DNA of 64,000 bases from Acanthamoeba sp. SK_2022b. Taxonomy: Eukaryota; Discosea; Longamoebia; Acanthamoebidae. Positions 1 through 13,527 of the stretch are shown here, one piece after another. The DNA lies in contig JANDJZ010000059.1 in NCBI GenBank assembly GCA_027943245.1, positions 62,001 to 126,000 of the forward strand, read 5' to 3'. The number at the start of each line of letters is the position of its first letter. The stretch's first letter is position 1. A program made the translations under genes and the position numbers. The notes beneath the pieces were generated by a model that searched no databases, was not told the origin of the DNA, and saw only the letters and a program-made list of their open reading frames with translations.

Positions 1-2169
1 CCATCGGTCAGCACCAGGATGGCGCGTCGGTCCATCAGCTTCATCCAGAAGCAGTCCGAGCTCACGGGTTGCTGGGTTCGCGTATCAGTCGGCGTAGCGG
101 GCGCGGTCTTGAGCAGGGAGCGGTCCTTGTGGACCGTACGGGCACAGGCCGAATTGACGTAGGTCTCGAGTTTGTCGCTCTGGGGCCCGTTGAGATCCAC
201 CACCTGCGTTGTGCTCGCCCCGTAAATATCATTTGCCTACTCCCCCCCCCGCATCAAAAAGCTTAGGCGCCTAAGGCGAAGGCGTGGACATGTCACCTTG
301 CTGGAGTGTGACGAAGACTGCATCACTCCAAATTCGGGCAAGACCTCCCGCCAGACATTGTAGTTACCGCGCAACGTGGACAAGGTCTGCACATCGTCCT
401 GCGTGTTTTGCTGCTCGTCGGCCGCCGGGTCAAGCGTTGGTGTATGAGGTTTAGTGAAGAAGTCGTGTGCGAGAAGTGAGGTACAATAAGGAGTCAGTAC
501 CAGCACGATGGTGGACGACATGCCGCAGGCGACCTGGAGTATCTGGAGCCCGCGCAGGGGTTCGACCCGGCGTGGCGTCTTTTGGTTGGCCACCTCTGTG
601 AGGTCCAGGTTGGCCTTTTGCTGCTCTCCGTCCAAGCCCAGTCGGCCACACCCCGTGCCACAGACGAACACCTCTCCCTTGTCTGTAAAGTGTCACACGA
701 GAAGAGGTGCCACGCTTAGCCCAAGGCAGGATGCCACGATGACCGAGAGAGACTAGCGGTACCGCTAAGAGCGGCCATGTGCGCAAGGCCGCAGGCTATC
801 TGCGCAATGCGAGTGCCGCGCAGCGAGGCAACTTGACGTGGTTCCTTCTGGTCTTCCTCGTCGCCGTGGCCCAGCCGGCCTCCGGTTCCTTCGCCCCAGG
901 TGTACAGGTCTCCATTGTCTGCACAGATTGCACCGTACTCACGTCAGCTCCCGTGGTGCGTGGTTGAAGCGTTTGTGTGCACGAACCCATCAGGACTGCG
1001 CAGTGGGACCAGCCGCAGGCGATCTGTTGCACGCCGCGGCCGGCGAGGGAGACGATGGACTGCGGAGTACACTCGATCGTACGCCCAAAGTCGCCACCTT
1101 GACCCAGTACTCCGTGGCTGCCGTCTCCCCACGTGTACGTCAGCTTGTCCGCTGCGCTCGAAGAGAACCGAAGCGGATTAGTTAACACCGCAGGAAGATT
1201 ATCTGGATTAAGATCAGGCGGGGACGTTCGGGTAGAGGCCATACCGGTGGCGCAGAGAGTGTGGTAGGCACCGCACGCGACGTGGGTAACCTTCTTACGA
1301 AGGACACGGGAGAGGTACTCAACGAGCTTGGGGGTGGTTTGAATTTGCGGATCGCCCTCCTGCAGCTCGCCATGGCCTAGAACACCAAAGTTGGCGTCGC
1401 CCCACGAGTACAACTCGCCCGCATCTGCAGCGCAGGGCCATAATTAATCAATGAATCAATCGTCGGCACGAGCCCCTTCTGTCCTTTATTTCCTCTTATA
1501 TTCTTTTGATCATCATATTTAATATCGCGCGTCCTTTCGCTCAAGAAGGGGCTCGTACCACTGAACGCAGCCGTGTGACGCTCACCCAAAGCCACACCGG
1601 CTATGGGGGTGTTCAGTAGCTCTCCGACTACAGTGGGTGTGGTTTGATCGGTCTCGTCACCGTGACCCAATCGTCCATACCGGCCCATGCCCCAGGTGAA
1701 AAGCAAGCCCTTAGCTGGGCAAGGGCAAGGGCCAAGTAGCAGTTAAGTTTGGAAGAGGCCAGGAAGATGGGAGAGGAAGAGCTCGCACCAGAGATTGCTG
1801 CGGTGTGGCTCCAGCCACAAGCAACCCGAGCGATCTTGATGCGACGGAAGGAGGCAATCTGCTGGGGTAAGGAGAGCGTTCGACTGACCTTGTGGCCCAG
1901 CTTCCCGAAAGAACCGTCTCCCCAGGTGTACAGCTCTCCCTCACCTGCGTATAGAAGATAAGCTATCCGCAGGGCTGGTGCATATACCTGATTGGGTTTA
2001 GGGGGGGCTCACCAGTGAGAAGGGCAAGGTGATTGTAGCCGCTCTGTAGCTGACACTTGGTTACATCTATGGGCTCTGGCTCTTCTTCATCAATCCTGGC
2101 GATCCCTTCTCGCTTTTGTTTCCTCCGTGCCTGCGCCAAGGTTTCCTTACCGATGGAGATGAGTTCCAT
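1..2169 (-). CDS. RCC1-repeat protein (3' end beyond the left edge)
   Basis: This is a beta-propeller protein of the RCC1 family; members act as Ran exchange factors or as scaffolds, and the partner cannot be told here. At least six blades are readable on the minus strand in separate exons, each with the W-G-x-G-x-x-G-x-L-G core followed by a CG-x-x-H stretch: for example LFTWGMGRYGRLGHGDE (near 1700), YSWGDANFGVLGHG (near 1410) and TYTWGDGSHGVLGQG (near 1160). Introns include one at about 1440-1560, one at about 680-760 and a phase-0 one from 299 to about 240. After the last, the frame stays open to base 1 with no RCC1 signature, so a C-terminal extension runs off the window. The ATG at 2169 is the first in frame after a stop; an upstream exon is possible. 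Confidence 0.82.
1468..1556. repeat. Intronic inverted repeat (13-bp perfect stem)
   Basis: Bases 1468-1480 (acgagccccttct) are the exact reverse complement of 1544-1556, with a 63-base AT-rich loop. The pair lies inside an intron of the RCC1-repeat gene. In the transcript the 5' arm begins just inside the splice donor, so the hairpin could loop out most of the intron. Confidence 0.7.
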
Positions 2170-2526
2170 GAGCACGGGAGCTGGCGCTGCTCCTTCCTCG
2201 GCTCAATATCCAGTGAATGTGCCTCTTGTTGGTTCCTGAACGAAGACTGAGGCTGTTGACTCTAACGGACAGCGTTGTGTACTTTTCTTTTCTCCCCAGA
2301 ACAAAAAGGAAGTCCGGCCTCTCACCTCACCTGTGCGTCGGTTACAGAAAGGAAAGCAGACGATAGACATGCGCCCAAGGGGGAAAAAAAGAGCTCTCTG
2401 ATAGTCTTCTTCCAAAGGCTGTCCTGTTCAGTCGCATTCCAAACTACTCACACAACGACTATTGCTTCCTCCACGCTCCCTCACGAGCCATCCTCCACAG
2501 CCCTCAGCGGCGTCGCACCTTCATGC
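2170..2526. other. Spacer between RCC1-repeat gene start and ARF stop
   Basis: This holds the presumed RCC1 promoter and 5' leader and the ARF 3' untranslated region. No coding signature was seen on either strand. Confidence 0.5.
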
Positions 2527-3429
<903 letters not shown>

Positions 3430-3639
3430 TCACTGCACGTAGGTGGGAAGCTGCGGTCTGGGCTCTGTTTTTCGGCTAACCGTCGACGTTGTTGTCGTTG
3501 CAGTGGAGGGAGACACACTTTCCTTATCTGACCCACGCCCGTAACTCGTTTTTTCGAACGTTGAGACGTTTCCCGCCAAATGTGTCCTAAGGACGATTAT
3601 TCCTTGCTAGGGTTTTTTTCCCTGTTTGCCTTGACCACA

Positions 3640-5959
3640 CTACGGGACTACCTGGATGGCTGCCGTCTTGCAGCCGGCACGAATCAGCTCGGCAGTATCC
3701 CGGCCCCATAGCGTGAGCTGGCTCTCGTAACCACCCACATCTTCTCTCACAGAAGGAAACCGAAATTAAACACGCGTCAGACCTGCCATGAGGTGAGGGT
3801 GTGGGGTACGCACCATACTCACGAGGCGTGGCGAAATAGCCCATGTGCGAGTTGGAGTAGCCGGCCAGCATAGTGTGATCGAATCCCAGCGTGGCCATGT
3901 CGCTATACACTTGCTGGCCGAGCTCGTAGAGAGGCTCGCCCGGCAGGGTGACCAGCAGAATGTGGCGCCCGCCAATGTCGAATCGGACGGCGGTAAAGCG
4001 CGGCTCGTTTTCGATCCACGCCGAATCTGTAGCCGCGCATCATGTGACGAGGCGCGCTCATCTACGCTCAAGCGCAGAAGGTGGGCATACCCAGGTGAGC
4101 GTTCAGATCGCACTGCAGCACCCTGCAGATCGTGCAGATGTCCAAAGGGCCACCTGTAATGAAGTCATAAAAACAGTTCAAAAAAAACCTTTCTGGTCGA
4201 TGTGCGTGTAACACGCGCCAGAGGAGCAGTGCGCACCAGAGGAGCAGTCGCCGAAGCGCTCGAGGGTTGCGTTGAGGTTGGTGAAGCCGAAGGGGATGAT
4301 CACCGATGCCGTAGTGAGATTAAGCTGCGAGAATTTTGGTCAATCGACCCGACCCGAAAGAGTGGCAGCGAGTGGTACAGTGGCACTCACAATTGAGGTG
4401 GTCGGAGTCGTCGAGCGGAGCTTGGCAACAGTGCTGGCTATGATTTGAGCTCCGTAGAAGTCGGGCTTCTGGGAGCAGGCCTGCGCGGCTATAACAGAGT
4501 TGAGATTTAGTGGGCAGGAGAGTGAGCACCGCGTCCCTCCTAGAAAGAGGGCCACGTACTGGGATCGATGTCCCCAGCGTCGGCGTTCACGAACAGGGCA
4601 ACGCCACCGACGGTCTTTTCGATGAATTCGCAGGCCTTGCCCATGATGTCTCCCGAAACTTGTGATCCAAAAAACAGAGGCGACGATGCGCATTTAGGAG
4701 TCATCAGGGCATTTTCTTTTGGGGAGCGGGGTGTCTGCGTACAGTACATGTTGCTCTCGCCGTAGCAGGTGCCGTGAGTCGCAAAGTTCCACACTGTTTG
4801 GCATTGAAAAAACAGATAGATGCTTGTGAACAATAAACGACCTGGTTGTTGGAATTAGGACAACACGCGTACGAGTGGCGATGGCCTTCCCCTGGAGGTC
4901 GTTCACGCTGATGATGTTCAAATTGGGATCAATGGTAGTGGCGTTCACATAGGGGCTTCGGCCGGCACGACGGTTGCGGGTGACGCCTACCCACATGAAC
5001 ACATGAAGATGTCACGTCAGCGAGGAGTAGTGGAAATCGAGGGACTGGCCTTGTAGCACGTATGAGAGATCTCACCGGTGAGGTTTGTGTGCGAAATGCC
5101 GATCGTAGCCGGCTGGAGGCTCCCCTGAGCTGAGACGAGGGCATCGGCGATGGAGTTGGCCAGCTTCCACTGCAGCGAGGGCACCATCAGGTCCGTAGCT
5201 GGCGCAATCGCTTTAACAGCGCACGAACGAGTCTGTGTCAGGTCGCCCACCACCTGCTTCTAAGAAGTGGGGAGCGCGCGTACCCCACAAGAACTCAGGT
5301 GAGACGGCGCCAGGGCCCGAGTGAGTGTGGGAGGCCGACATGATGACATTGCCTCGAGGCACGGTGAAGCCTCTCGATACGGCGATGGAGTACGCAATGT
5401 CCATTACACTGCGTGTCGAGGAGGTAAGGTGTCGTCTCGTCGCAAAGTAGGTAGCGTTTCAATTGCGTGATCGTACCTGCCAGAGGAACCGATCATGTCC
5501 AGAGTAAGGAACGCCACGGGTGTGCGGCCATCGTCGATCACCAGCGCCTTCACCCACGTTGGGTCGATGATACCCTGAGAGGGGTTCATCCAGTTGCAAT
5601 ACTTTTCCCTGGAATTATTTAATATAAATACATTTTTTTTATTTTTGTGAGTACGCTAAGAAGAAGGGCCAAAAAAGCGAAGAGGGGAGGGCACACCCCG
5701 TATTAAAGAGGGGCCACCAGGAAAAGCGACGCTCGCCATGGTTGAAGCCAGCCAATGGAACGCCCACTCCGCCCTTGTCCGGCAACGTACCTTGAAACCC
5801 CAATACACCATGGTTCTGTTCGTGCTCTTCGGGAAGGCAAGAAGGAGAGGGGGGGTACGTACCATCAATTTTGGATACGCCGGCACGGAGAATGGCGGAC
5901 GAGAAGGCCACCAGGGAGAGCAGACACACTACAGCAAGCACCGAGGTCAACTTCGCCAT
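3640..5959 (-). CDS. Secreted neutral/alkaline ceramidase-like hydrolase
   Basis: Members of this family (Ceramidase_alk N-terminal domain) hydrolyse the amide bond of ceramide or related lipids outside the cell or in endosomes. The ATG at 5959 opens a signal peptide (MAKLTSVLAVVCLLSLVAFS), then the family opening RAGVSKID and VPLAGFNHGER. The metal-site segment ASHTHSGPGAVSPE is near 5330, and ISHTNLTGEIS near 5080. VNADAGDIDP (near 4570) matches the family block usually ending GDVsP or GDVNP. C-terminal exons carry LVTLPGEPLYELG, YSNSHMGYFATPREY and VGGYESQLTLWG, ending in a stop at 3640. About ten exons are present. The classic nucleophile motif NSGDVSPN is not seen literally, so the protein resembles the shorter ceramidase-like group; substrate specificity is open. 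Confidence 0.85.
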
Positions 5960-6231
5960 CTTGGCCTCACTACTAGTAGGCTAACGTGGCTCTTAGAAGA
6001 CGCAACTCGCTGATGGCTGGGGATTGGCCGCAGAAGCCCTCATTTGAACTGATCGTCAGCCGCCAATCCCGAAGTAGCACAGAAAACGCACACGAAAAGA
6101 GCACAACTGCGAGCCGTCTGGGACAAACGTTTGGTTGTTCATTGGCGAGAGAAGTGTTCACCGCTGTGCTACAATGTTCAACAATGGGCCACGACACACA
6201 CATACAAGCAAGGAATCCTCATTGCCGCGCT

Positions 6232-7102
6232 CTAGTCGCTGTCCGAATCGCCGAGGTCCCAGGCGTCCTCGTTGTCTGTCGTGTTGAGTGGAAGGCGTGA
6301 GTGGGGAAAGAGAGAGATGGCCGTTTGTGGCCGAGAGCGGCGGAAGTTTACCTCCTTCGGGCTTGGGGAGCAGGTCCTTGATGTCGCGGTCTCGCGCGAG
6401 GTCCCTCGGGAGCCGTCCGTCCTTGTCCTTCACGTCAGTGCGCGCCGAACTGTTGGTGGGGTTGTGTGGCGCGTTATCTCTCCGTTCACATGGACTCATT
6501 CGTGATGATGACGATGATGATGATGATGATGGCAATGATGAACACGATGAACATGCGCCTCAGGGGCGATCGCATGGGGAGCTTACGCGCCGAGGAGGAT
6601 CTTGATGACATCGGCCTGATTACGCCACACAGCCTGATGCAAGGCCGTCTTGCCCTGCGCGTGGGTACAAATACAACACACGTGAGCATAGAAGGGGAGA
6701 ATGCCCAAGCAGCATGCTGAAGTTTACCTGGTCGTTCTGGGCGTTGAGATCGACGCCATCGGCCTTGACGAGCTGCTTCACCACCGCCACGTGGCCAGCG
6801 CCAGAGGCCAAGTCTGGGCACAACGAGCAAGTCATCGTTGTGTTTTTTTATTTTGTTTTTATTTAAATATTATATTGAGAGGTTGGCGTACGAAGGGGGG
6901 TGTTGCCCTGGTCGTCTCGCTCAACGATGGACTTTCTGTTGATCAGCTGGCCCACCTATTCGTTTCAACCGCGGGGGGGGGGATTAATCTCGAAGCCTCA
7001 GAACTTAGCTATTATAAATAATCACAGAATACGCACTTGAGCGTCATAGCCTCTCGAGGCCGCATACAGCAGCGTCATCTGCGCACCAGCCTCCTTCTGC
7101 AT
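6232..7102 (-). CDS. Small ankyrin-repeat protein
   Basis: A spliced gene encodes about three to four ankyrin repeats and little else: MTLLYAASRGYDAQ, ERDDQGNTPL, LASGAGHVAVVKQLVK, GKTALHQAVWRNQADVIKIL and KDKDGRLPRDLARDRDIKD. It ends with an acidic tail DNEDAWDLGDSDSD and a stop at 6232. ATG at 7102 or 7078 could start it. An intron near 6490-6590 holds a GAT/ATG triplet run. The stop of the PH-patatin gene lies only about 127 bases upstream on the same strand. Ankyrin plus patatin is the arrangement of group VI iPLA2 enzymes, but here a clear stop separates them. The role is presumably protein binding. Confidence 0.75.
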
Positions 7103-7228
7103 CGTCTTTCTCCGTTCTCAGTTCGCTCGTTGTTGTGTCGTTGGTGTATGTGTCCTCGAGTTTTAATTTATGCCCTTAATTACACTAATATTTATTTTAT
7201 TTATTGCTTTTGTTTGCCACCGACGCTG

Positions 7229-10193
7229 TTATTCCTCCTGGGCGAGGCATTCGTTGGACACCTGGAGCGGCGCGCTGTACCACGCCGAGAGATCGCACGA
7301 CAGGTCCTTGGGCGGGCTCGCGCTCCTGGCGGCAGTCAACGCCTCGGCATACGACATGTCCTTGGTGGGCGCCGGCACGGGGATGGGCTCGGGCGTCGTG
7401 CCCGTGCTGGGGAAGGCGGCGGGAGATTGTCGCCTCTGGCCGTTGTAGAGGTGGACATCGATCCAGGCCAGGGTCGGGGCGAGGTCAACCTTGTTGGCGA
7501 GGTCGATGAGATCGGGGATGATGGCGGCGTTGTCCATGTCGAGGAACTTCTCCATGAGCGGGTTGCACTGGTGGAATCGCTCGCCCAGCATTAGCCGCAC
7601 CATCTCCTCCTGGTGCAGCAGTCCGGCCTTCACGATCAACTCTGGCAGCTTGGGCGCCCACTGCACGTTCGTCCGGAGTTGAAGAGGTCAGGGAGCAGCC
7701 TCGAGGAGTGAGGGGATGAGCGAGGCGGGGATCAAACCTGGATCATGCCCCAATCGAGGTCGTCGCCCTCCACGAACTGGACCATGCGCCCGGTCCCGAG
7801 AGAAAGCATGTGAATACGAGAGGGATCCTGCCTCTCGACCACCTACTCGTTCGACAGATTGTCCTCCAAGTTAGCTGCGGCCACCACACAACTTAACAAT
7901 AATAAATGGGGCGATAGGCTCCTGTACCTTTTCGCTCATGACCAGGCTGAGACCGCTGAGCGCGGGGTTGTTGACCATCACCGCGCCGTCCATGTGCTTC
8001 CCGTGGCTCGGGAAGTAGATCGGCGCCGCCGAGGAACTCAGGACGCACTTCCACAGCTCCTGTTCCTTCCACGCACGCTCCTTGGCCTCGTACTCTGCGT
8101 AAAAGAATAATAATGATAATGATAGGAGTAATAGTAATAATAAACGAAATTAACTTCACAAACAAATAAAACAATCAAGTCATGGAATTTTAAATGGGTG
8201 GATTTGTTACCAGACTTCATGGGGAGGTTGTGATAGATGCGGGGCTCCCAGCTTCGGTCGCTCCCCTGGGCCTCGTTGTCCAGCAGGAAGGAAGGGATCA
8301 CGACTTTGCGCGGCAAGTCGCACATCTTCATACCCTTGAACACCTCCGCGCCGAACGCCTCCAGGGGCTCGCGCGGGAACTTGGCCTGATTCAACGAGAA
8401 CCTTTGGTGCGGCGCGCACATCACACCCGAACCGTCGGTGAGAATGCCGAGACCTGAAATCTCGGAGTGAGGCCAGGTCGACGTACCATTGTACAGAGGC
8501 CGCCTTCTGCTTGAAGCAGTAGGGCCCGATCACCTTGAACATCTCCGTTAGGAAGTGCGGTGATCGACCTGGCCGACCACGAGCGAAAGAGAGGCACGTG
8601 AACAAGAGAACGAAGAGCGGCAAAAAGAACGAAAAACGGAGGTGGAAATGAGAGGGGGAGAGAGAGTCACCCGTGGCGAGGCCCGCGGTGACCATTGATC
8701 CGCCAGAAACGCCAACAATGAGATCGAATTTTTGCAGCAAGTCAGGATAGACCTAGCTCAACAACAAAGCGAACTTGAGTTGAGAGCAAACTCTGTGGAA
8801 CCTCGACGAACGGGCATGGCGTACCTCGGTAAGTCGCATGAGGATGACAGCTTCCATGACGGCCCGCAGACCTCCACCGTCGAGCGACAGGATGCGGTAC
8901 TGGCCGTCCTTCGATCCGAGATTCTCAAGTGGATAGTTGCCCACTGTTTCCGGTTGCATGCGCGAGTACAATGGTTGGTGGGTGAGAACACATGTGTTCA
9001 TCACGGGGCGATCACATACGTGAACTCTTGCCGGTTGCCTGGTTGGCTCTTTCGCACAGAAGACGGGCGTTGTTGATGAGCTCGGTCAAGGGCGACGACG
9101 TGCGGGTGTTGACTTTGGCCGAGCCCTGTTCACTCATGAGCCCTTTCTTCGGCTCCTGTAAAATTCGAGGGGCCAAGGGGTGAGCTCGTGGAGGCGCCTC
9201 GATGGCGCGGGCGTGCAGCGGAGGTTGCGAATACCTCAGCCGTTGTCGAAACGCCATTCACTGCCGCTCCCGCATATCCGGCAGCGCAGCTCAGCATCAG
9301 CACTTCCCTGCCCGTAGCTGGTGATGTGAAGCGAATCGGAGTTAGGCCGACACCATGGGAATAACAGCAGCGCAGCGAAGGCCGAGTAGTACGCGAGGAC
9401 GAGGGAGCAGGGCTGCGCTTGCTGAGAACCCGGTTCCAGTAGGTGAGGTGCTCATCGTCGGCGGTGTATAGGCAGATGGTCATCTTCTTGCCGTCGGTGA
9501 CCATCAGCGAGTGGTTGTAGTTGTCCAGCACGTTCCGCACGTGGAAGGATGTGCTCTTTTGCTTGGGTCGGTTAACCCTCCCACTATCCGGTCCGGTCAC
9601 GGTCAGCTGAGAGATAGGGATCGCACGCTAACGCAACGTAACATCAACGCGACATGTGCGTGTCAAGGTGTGGGTCTCTAGTCGAGTTGGGGAGGGGGGG
9701 AGGTTCGTACGAATTGCTGGGGCTCAAACCACTCGAAGTAGTGGGGGTCGGCGATACAATAGTATCTCTGCCAGACCTTGGCCTTCTTGATCCACAGGAA
9801 CCCGTTCATCATCTGCTTACGCCGGCCCGGGAGCTCGCGGTCCCACATGAAACGGGCCCAGTCTTCCATCTCCTTCTTGGTGTCCGCGGCCATCTTGATC
9901 CTGCAGTCGTGCGCCCTTGTCAGCGGGGAGCTTTAGGATCTATAATAGATTTCACTTATGTCTATATATAGAAATATAACAAAAATCGAGAATAAAATAG
10001 CCAAAACTCCTTGAATGTACCTGGGCATGGACAAGGTCTGGCGGCCCTTCTTGCCACGGTTTTGCTTCTCGGAGGGAGACACGTAGACGTAGAACATCCA
10101 GCCCTCCTTTTTCTCGCACAAAAATTGCTTCACCGGTGAGGTGAGCGTTTGTTGGATCTCCTCCTTCTCCTCTTCGTCGTCGGTCTAATCGTC

Positions 10194-10262
<69 letters not shown>

Positions 10263-12035
10263 CACACAACACACAACACACACACACACACACACACAGA
10301 AGTTGAAGAACGAGTTCCTGAACAAAGATCGTACGGACGCGGGAGCACCTTCATCACATCCTCCTTGCCGATCACGGAGAAACGTCCCCGCAGGCGCAGA
10401 GTGCACCAGGCAAAGGTGCCCTCCGACGCGTCGGCCACGACCGCGTTGCGCATTGTGCTGCTGCTGCCGCAGACCGCCAGGCCTACCACGCCATACCACT
10501 TCACATGCGACACGCGACGTCGTGTGAGGTGGCCGCACACGCCACACAAATCCAATCCAATCGCGCACTACGTGCGGGGAGGTGAGAGAGCGCATACGCT
10601 CGAGAAGGCCGCGGGTTCTTGTTCTAGCGCAGACGGTGGAAGCAGGCCGGTCTTCTCCAACTCTTGAAGGTCGGCCGGCCCCCACATGCTCTTGCTGAGC
10701 AGGGTCTTGGCCAGCAGGACCTTCTCCTCCTCTCCGGCCGGCTCCCCTTCATCACCCTCCTCTTCCTGAGACGGAGAGTGCGATGACGCGCACGGGGTCA
10801 GCAGTTTGTTCTCAACGGGGCCGCGGCCTCAAGGCGCGATGAAATGAAGCGAGACGAAGGGGGAAAAAACTGCCGACGCGTCGGAGCGCAGTACCCTCAT
10901 GTCCGGCAGGTCGACGAAGGTGGCCTCTCGCTGGGCGCCGCAGCCGTCGTCTTCCCCGTCCGAGCCGTCGGCTTCAATCGGGGGCAGCCACGAAACAAAC
11001 GGGCGGACATAAAAGTCAGCGGCGGTGACTGCCAGCCACGGAGGTTTGGGTTGCCCATGGGCAATTGGTGCGCGTGTATACCTTCGAAGGCGGTCATGCG
11101 TTTAGACGTGGTCGGGGATGAGGAGAGCATGCTCTGCGCGTTGTTGGAGCCCACGAGGATGGCCTCCATCCACTCGCGTCGCTCGTCGGCGCTCCTGGCA
11201 GAGAGATACAGCACGCGAGGCTTGGGGTGCGCCAGCTGCACGGAGAAGTTGTAGCCCACCCGCTTCAGGCCCTCCTCCGTCCTGACCTCTGCGCTCTCGA
11301 GCCACAACGAATCCAGCGGCGCCACATCCTGAAGAAGAACGAGGTGAGCCAGGAGACAGGCGTGCATGCATAGCGAAGACAGCAGGCCTAAACAAGCAGG
11401 TGAAGAGGCGTGTGTACATTGAACGCCTTGTAGTAATGGAAGTAGCCAAGCGCATCAAGCTTGAACCACCGTTCCCGCCACGATTTGACCTTTTGCCCTA
11501 CGCCCCGACACCACCACGGCCGTTTTATTTATTAAAGATGAAGTGGTACACTGCTAAGAAAGCGAACTTAAAAAAAATAATTTATTCTTTTTTAAAGTTG
11601 GGAGGTACCTTGCTTGGTGAGCCAGCCCTCCTTCTCGACGCACCCGAGGTGCGGTGGTAGAGGAGGAAAGCTTCCATCTTCGTTGGACGTGGCACTTCGA
11701 CTTGGAGTAGATGATGATGGGGCGGCCTTCTTGAACCTGTTCAAGAAGCTGCCACCAGCGGGGGCAGCGGCACCGCCGACTGTCGAGACCGAAGGGTCTT
11801 CCACAGTCTTGTTGATCTTTTTGACGTCCCTCTTCACATCTTTGACCTCGTGCTTTACCTCCTTGACGTCAATGCCCAGCTCTTCTTTGATGCCGCCACG
11901 CACTTCCTTCTTTACGTCCTTCTTGATTTCCTTCTTCACTCCCTTTATCTCCTTCTTGGCCTCCTTCTTGAGCCTGTGCTCGCCCTCGTCGACCGTGTCA
12001 CTAAAGGCCTTCCGGACCACCGCGTCAAAGTTCAT
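7229..12035 (-). CDS. Triple PH-domain / patatin-like phospholipase fusion
   Basis: The N-terminus (ATG 12035) has a lysine/glutamate-rich helix of about 60 residues with repeated KKEIKK and VKEVKHEVKD units. PH1 follows (EKEGWLTKQG, then KSWRERWFKLD, then SARSADERREWMEAIL, about 11640-11130). PH2 spans about 10530-9860 and ends MAADTKKEMEDWARFM. PH3 is about 9850-9430 (MMNGFLWIKKAKVWQRYYC to DDEHLTYWNRVL). The patatin domain (about 8960-7740) shows the oxyanion loop LSLDGGGLRAV, nucleophile elbow GVSGGS (GxSxG), and the dyad aspartate in HMDGAMVNNPAL. PH and patatin parts join through a short intron near 9015-8960 whose GTATGT donor and CAG acceptor keep frame, supporting one gene; no independent patatin start is needed. 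Expected activity is membrane-recruited phospholipase A/acylhydrolase. The 7229 stop follows NECLAQEE. Confidence 0.78.
10197..10298. repeat. (CA)n microsatellite in intron of PH-patatin gene
   Basis: About 100 bases of CA on the plus strand, interrupted by a few extra A residues at 10260-10276. The host gene is on the minus strand, so the transcript reads TG. Confidence 0.95.
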
Positions 12036-12333
12036 ATCGCTCCCCCTCCACTTGCGGCCACAATGCAGAAGATTCGAACGTCCCGGAGAAGATGAAGCGA
12101 ACTCTTGTGTGTGTCGTGGGAGTATGTGAGTTGCTGTGGTGGTCGTTTCCTGGCATGGCGCTCAGGCAAATCGTTCCGCGATGCATCGACCAATGAGAAA
12201 ATTACACCACAATGCCAATAAAATATTAGCCAACGGGTCCACGGTGGGCCCGTAAAGGGCAATTTGGGGGCTAGGACAACCCTCACTTCCCTCACTCGCT
12301 CTTCCTTCTTCCTTCTTGTCTTGCCCTCCCACA
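12036..12333. promoter_or_regulatory. Divergent promoter region, PH-patatin / twinfilin
   Basis: A 298-base spacer between the start codons of two genes transcribed away from each other. No coding signature was seen. Core promoter elements were not confidently located. Confidence 0.4.
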
Positions 12334-13471
12334 ATGAGTTCGTCGGTTCCCATGCCCCGTACGCCCCCCCCCCTCTATCTCTGGCTTCGCTTTTGCTCAT
12401 TGTTTTTATTTATTTGATTAAAAATCTTTGCCACCTGCAGTTGCCCCTGAGCTGCGGCAGGCCTTCGCTGGAGGTCACCGCGCCATCACTGTTCAAATAG
12501 TCGATGGTACTCACGCCCTCCCTTCCTTCCTCCTTAAAAAACAAATAAACTCATCACATTCGCCCTCCCTTCCATCTTCTCTGCCGTGAATGCAGAGAAC
12601 TTGAAGCTGGGGGCCACCCTGCCCAAGGGCGTCTCAGAAGCCGCGGGTACTTCCTATTTATTTGATTTAATTAATACTAATTACGATGTTATTATTATTA
12701 TTATATTGTGTAATTTCGTTCACCTTTTTTTGGGATATATCCCGTTTGGCCACAGACTTTGACAAGCTCAAGGGCCTGGTGACTGCCGATGATCCGTGCT
12801 ACATCCTCTTCCACCTGTCCTCGCCCTCTGGCTGGCTCGTCATCACCTACATCCCCGAGAGCGTCAAGGTGAGCGACAAGATGGTCTACGCCGCCACCAA
12901 GTCCCGCCTGAAGACCGAGCTGGGCAACGACAAGTTTGTCGACGAGCTGCACGCCAACGAGCCTGTATAGTCTCTCTCTCTCCCCCCCCCCCTCTTCCCC
13001 CACCATCGCCTGCGTCTGTAAACTTGACCGTGGCATTGCGGTGTGTGTGTAGAGTGATTTGGTGTGGTCGAGCTACTCGGGGGCCAAGTCGTCGCCGGTG
13101 CCTTACAGCCGCAGAGAAAAGGCCGTGCACGCCCTCGTACGCTCCACCACCGCGCCCGCGCTCTCGGCCTCTCTCTCTCTCTCTCTCACGCGCACTTGTT
13201 CGATTTGATCGTGTGGCAATGTGTGGTGGCTTGGCTTGGCTTGGCTTGGCTTGGCTTGGCTTGGCTTGGCCCGTCGCATAGGACAAAATGGAGGCCGACG
13301 CCCGCTCGGAGTTTGGGCAGACCAACACGCACACCGCCAACAAATCGTCCGGGTACCACACGGTGACCCTGCCCTTCACCGAGTCCGCCACCGCCGCCCT
13401 GCAGGAACTCAAGGACGGCACCGTCAACTTTGTCGAACTGGTACCTCTCTTCCTCCCGTGTGTGTGTGGTG

Positions 13472-13527
<56 letters not shown>

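Noticed and set aside
8753..9004. Separate patatin gene starting at the Met codon near 9004
   Set aside because: A GTATGT donor and CAG acceptor join the preceding PH exon to the patatin exon in frame, and no promoter-like gap exists.
10130..10685. Open frames rich in Cys-Val and Thr-His repeats
   Set aside because: They translate the CA microsatellite in an intron of the PH-patatin gene.
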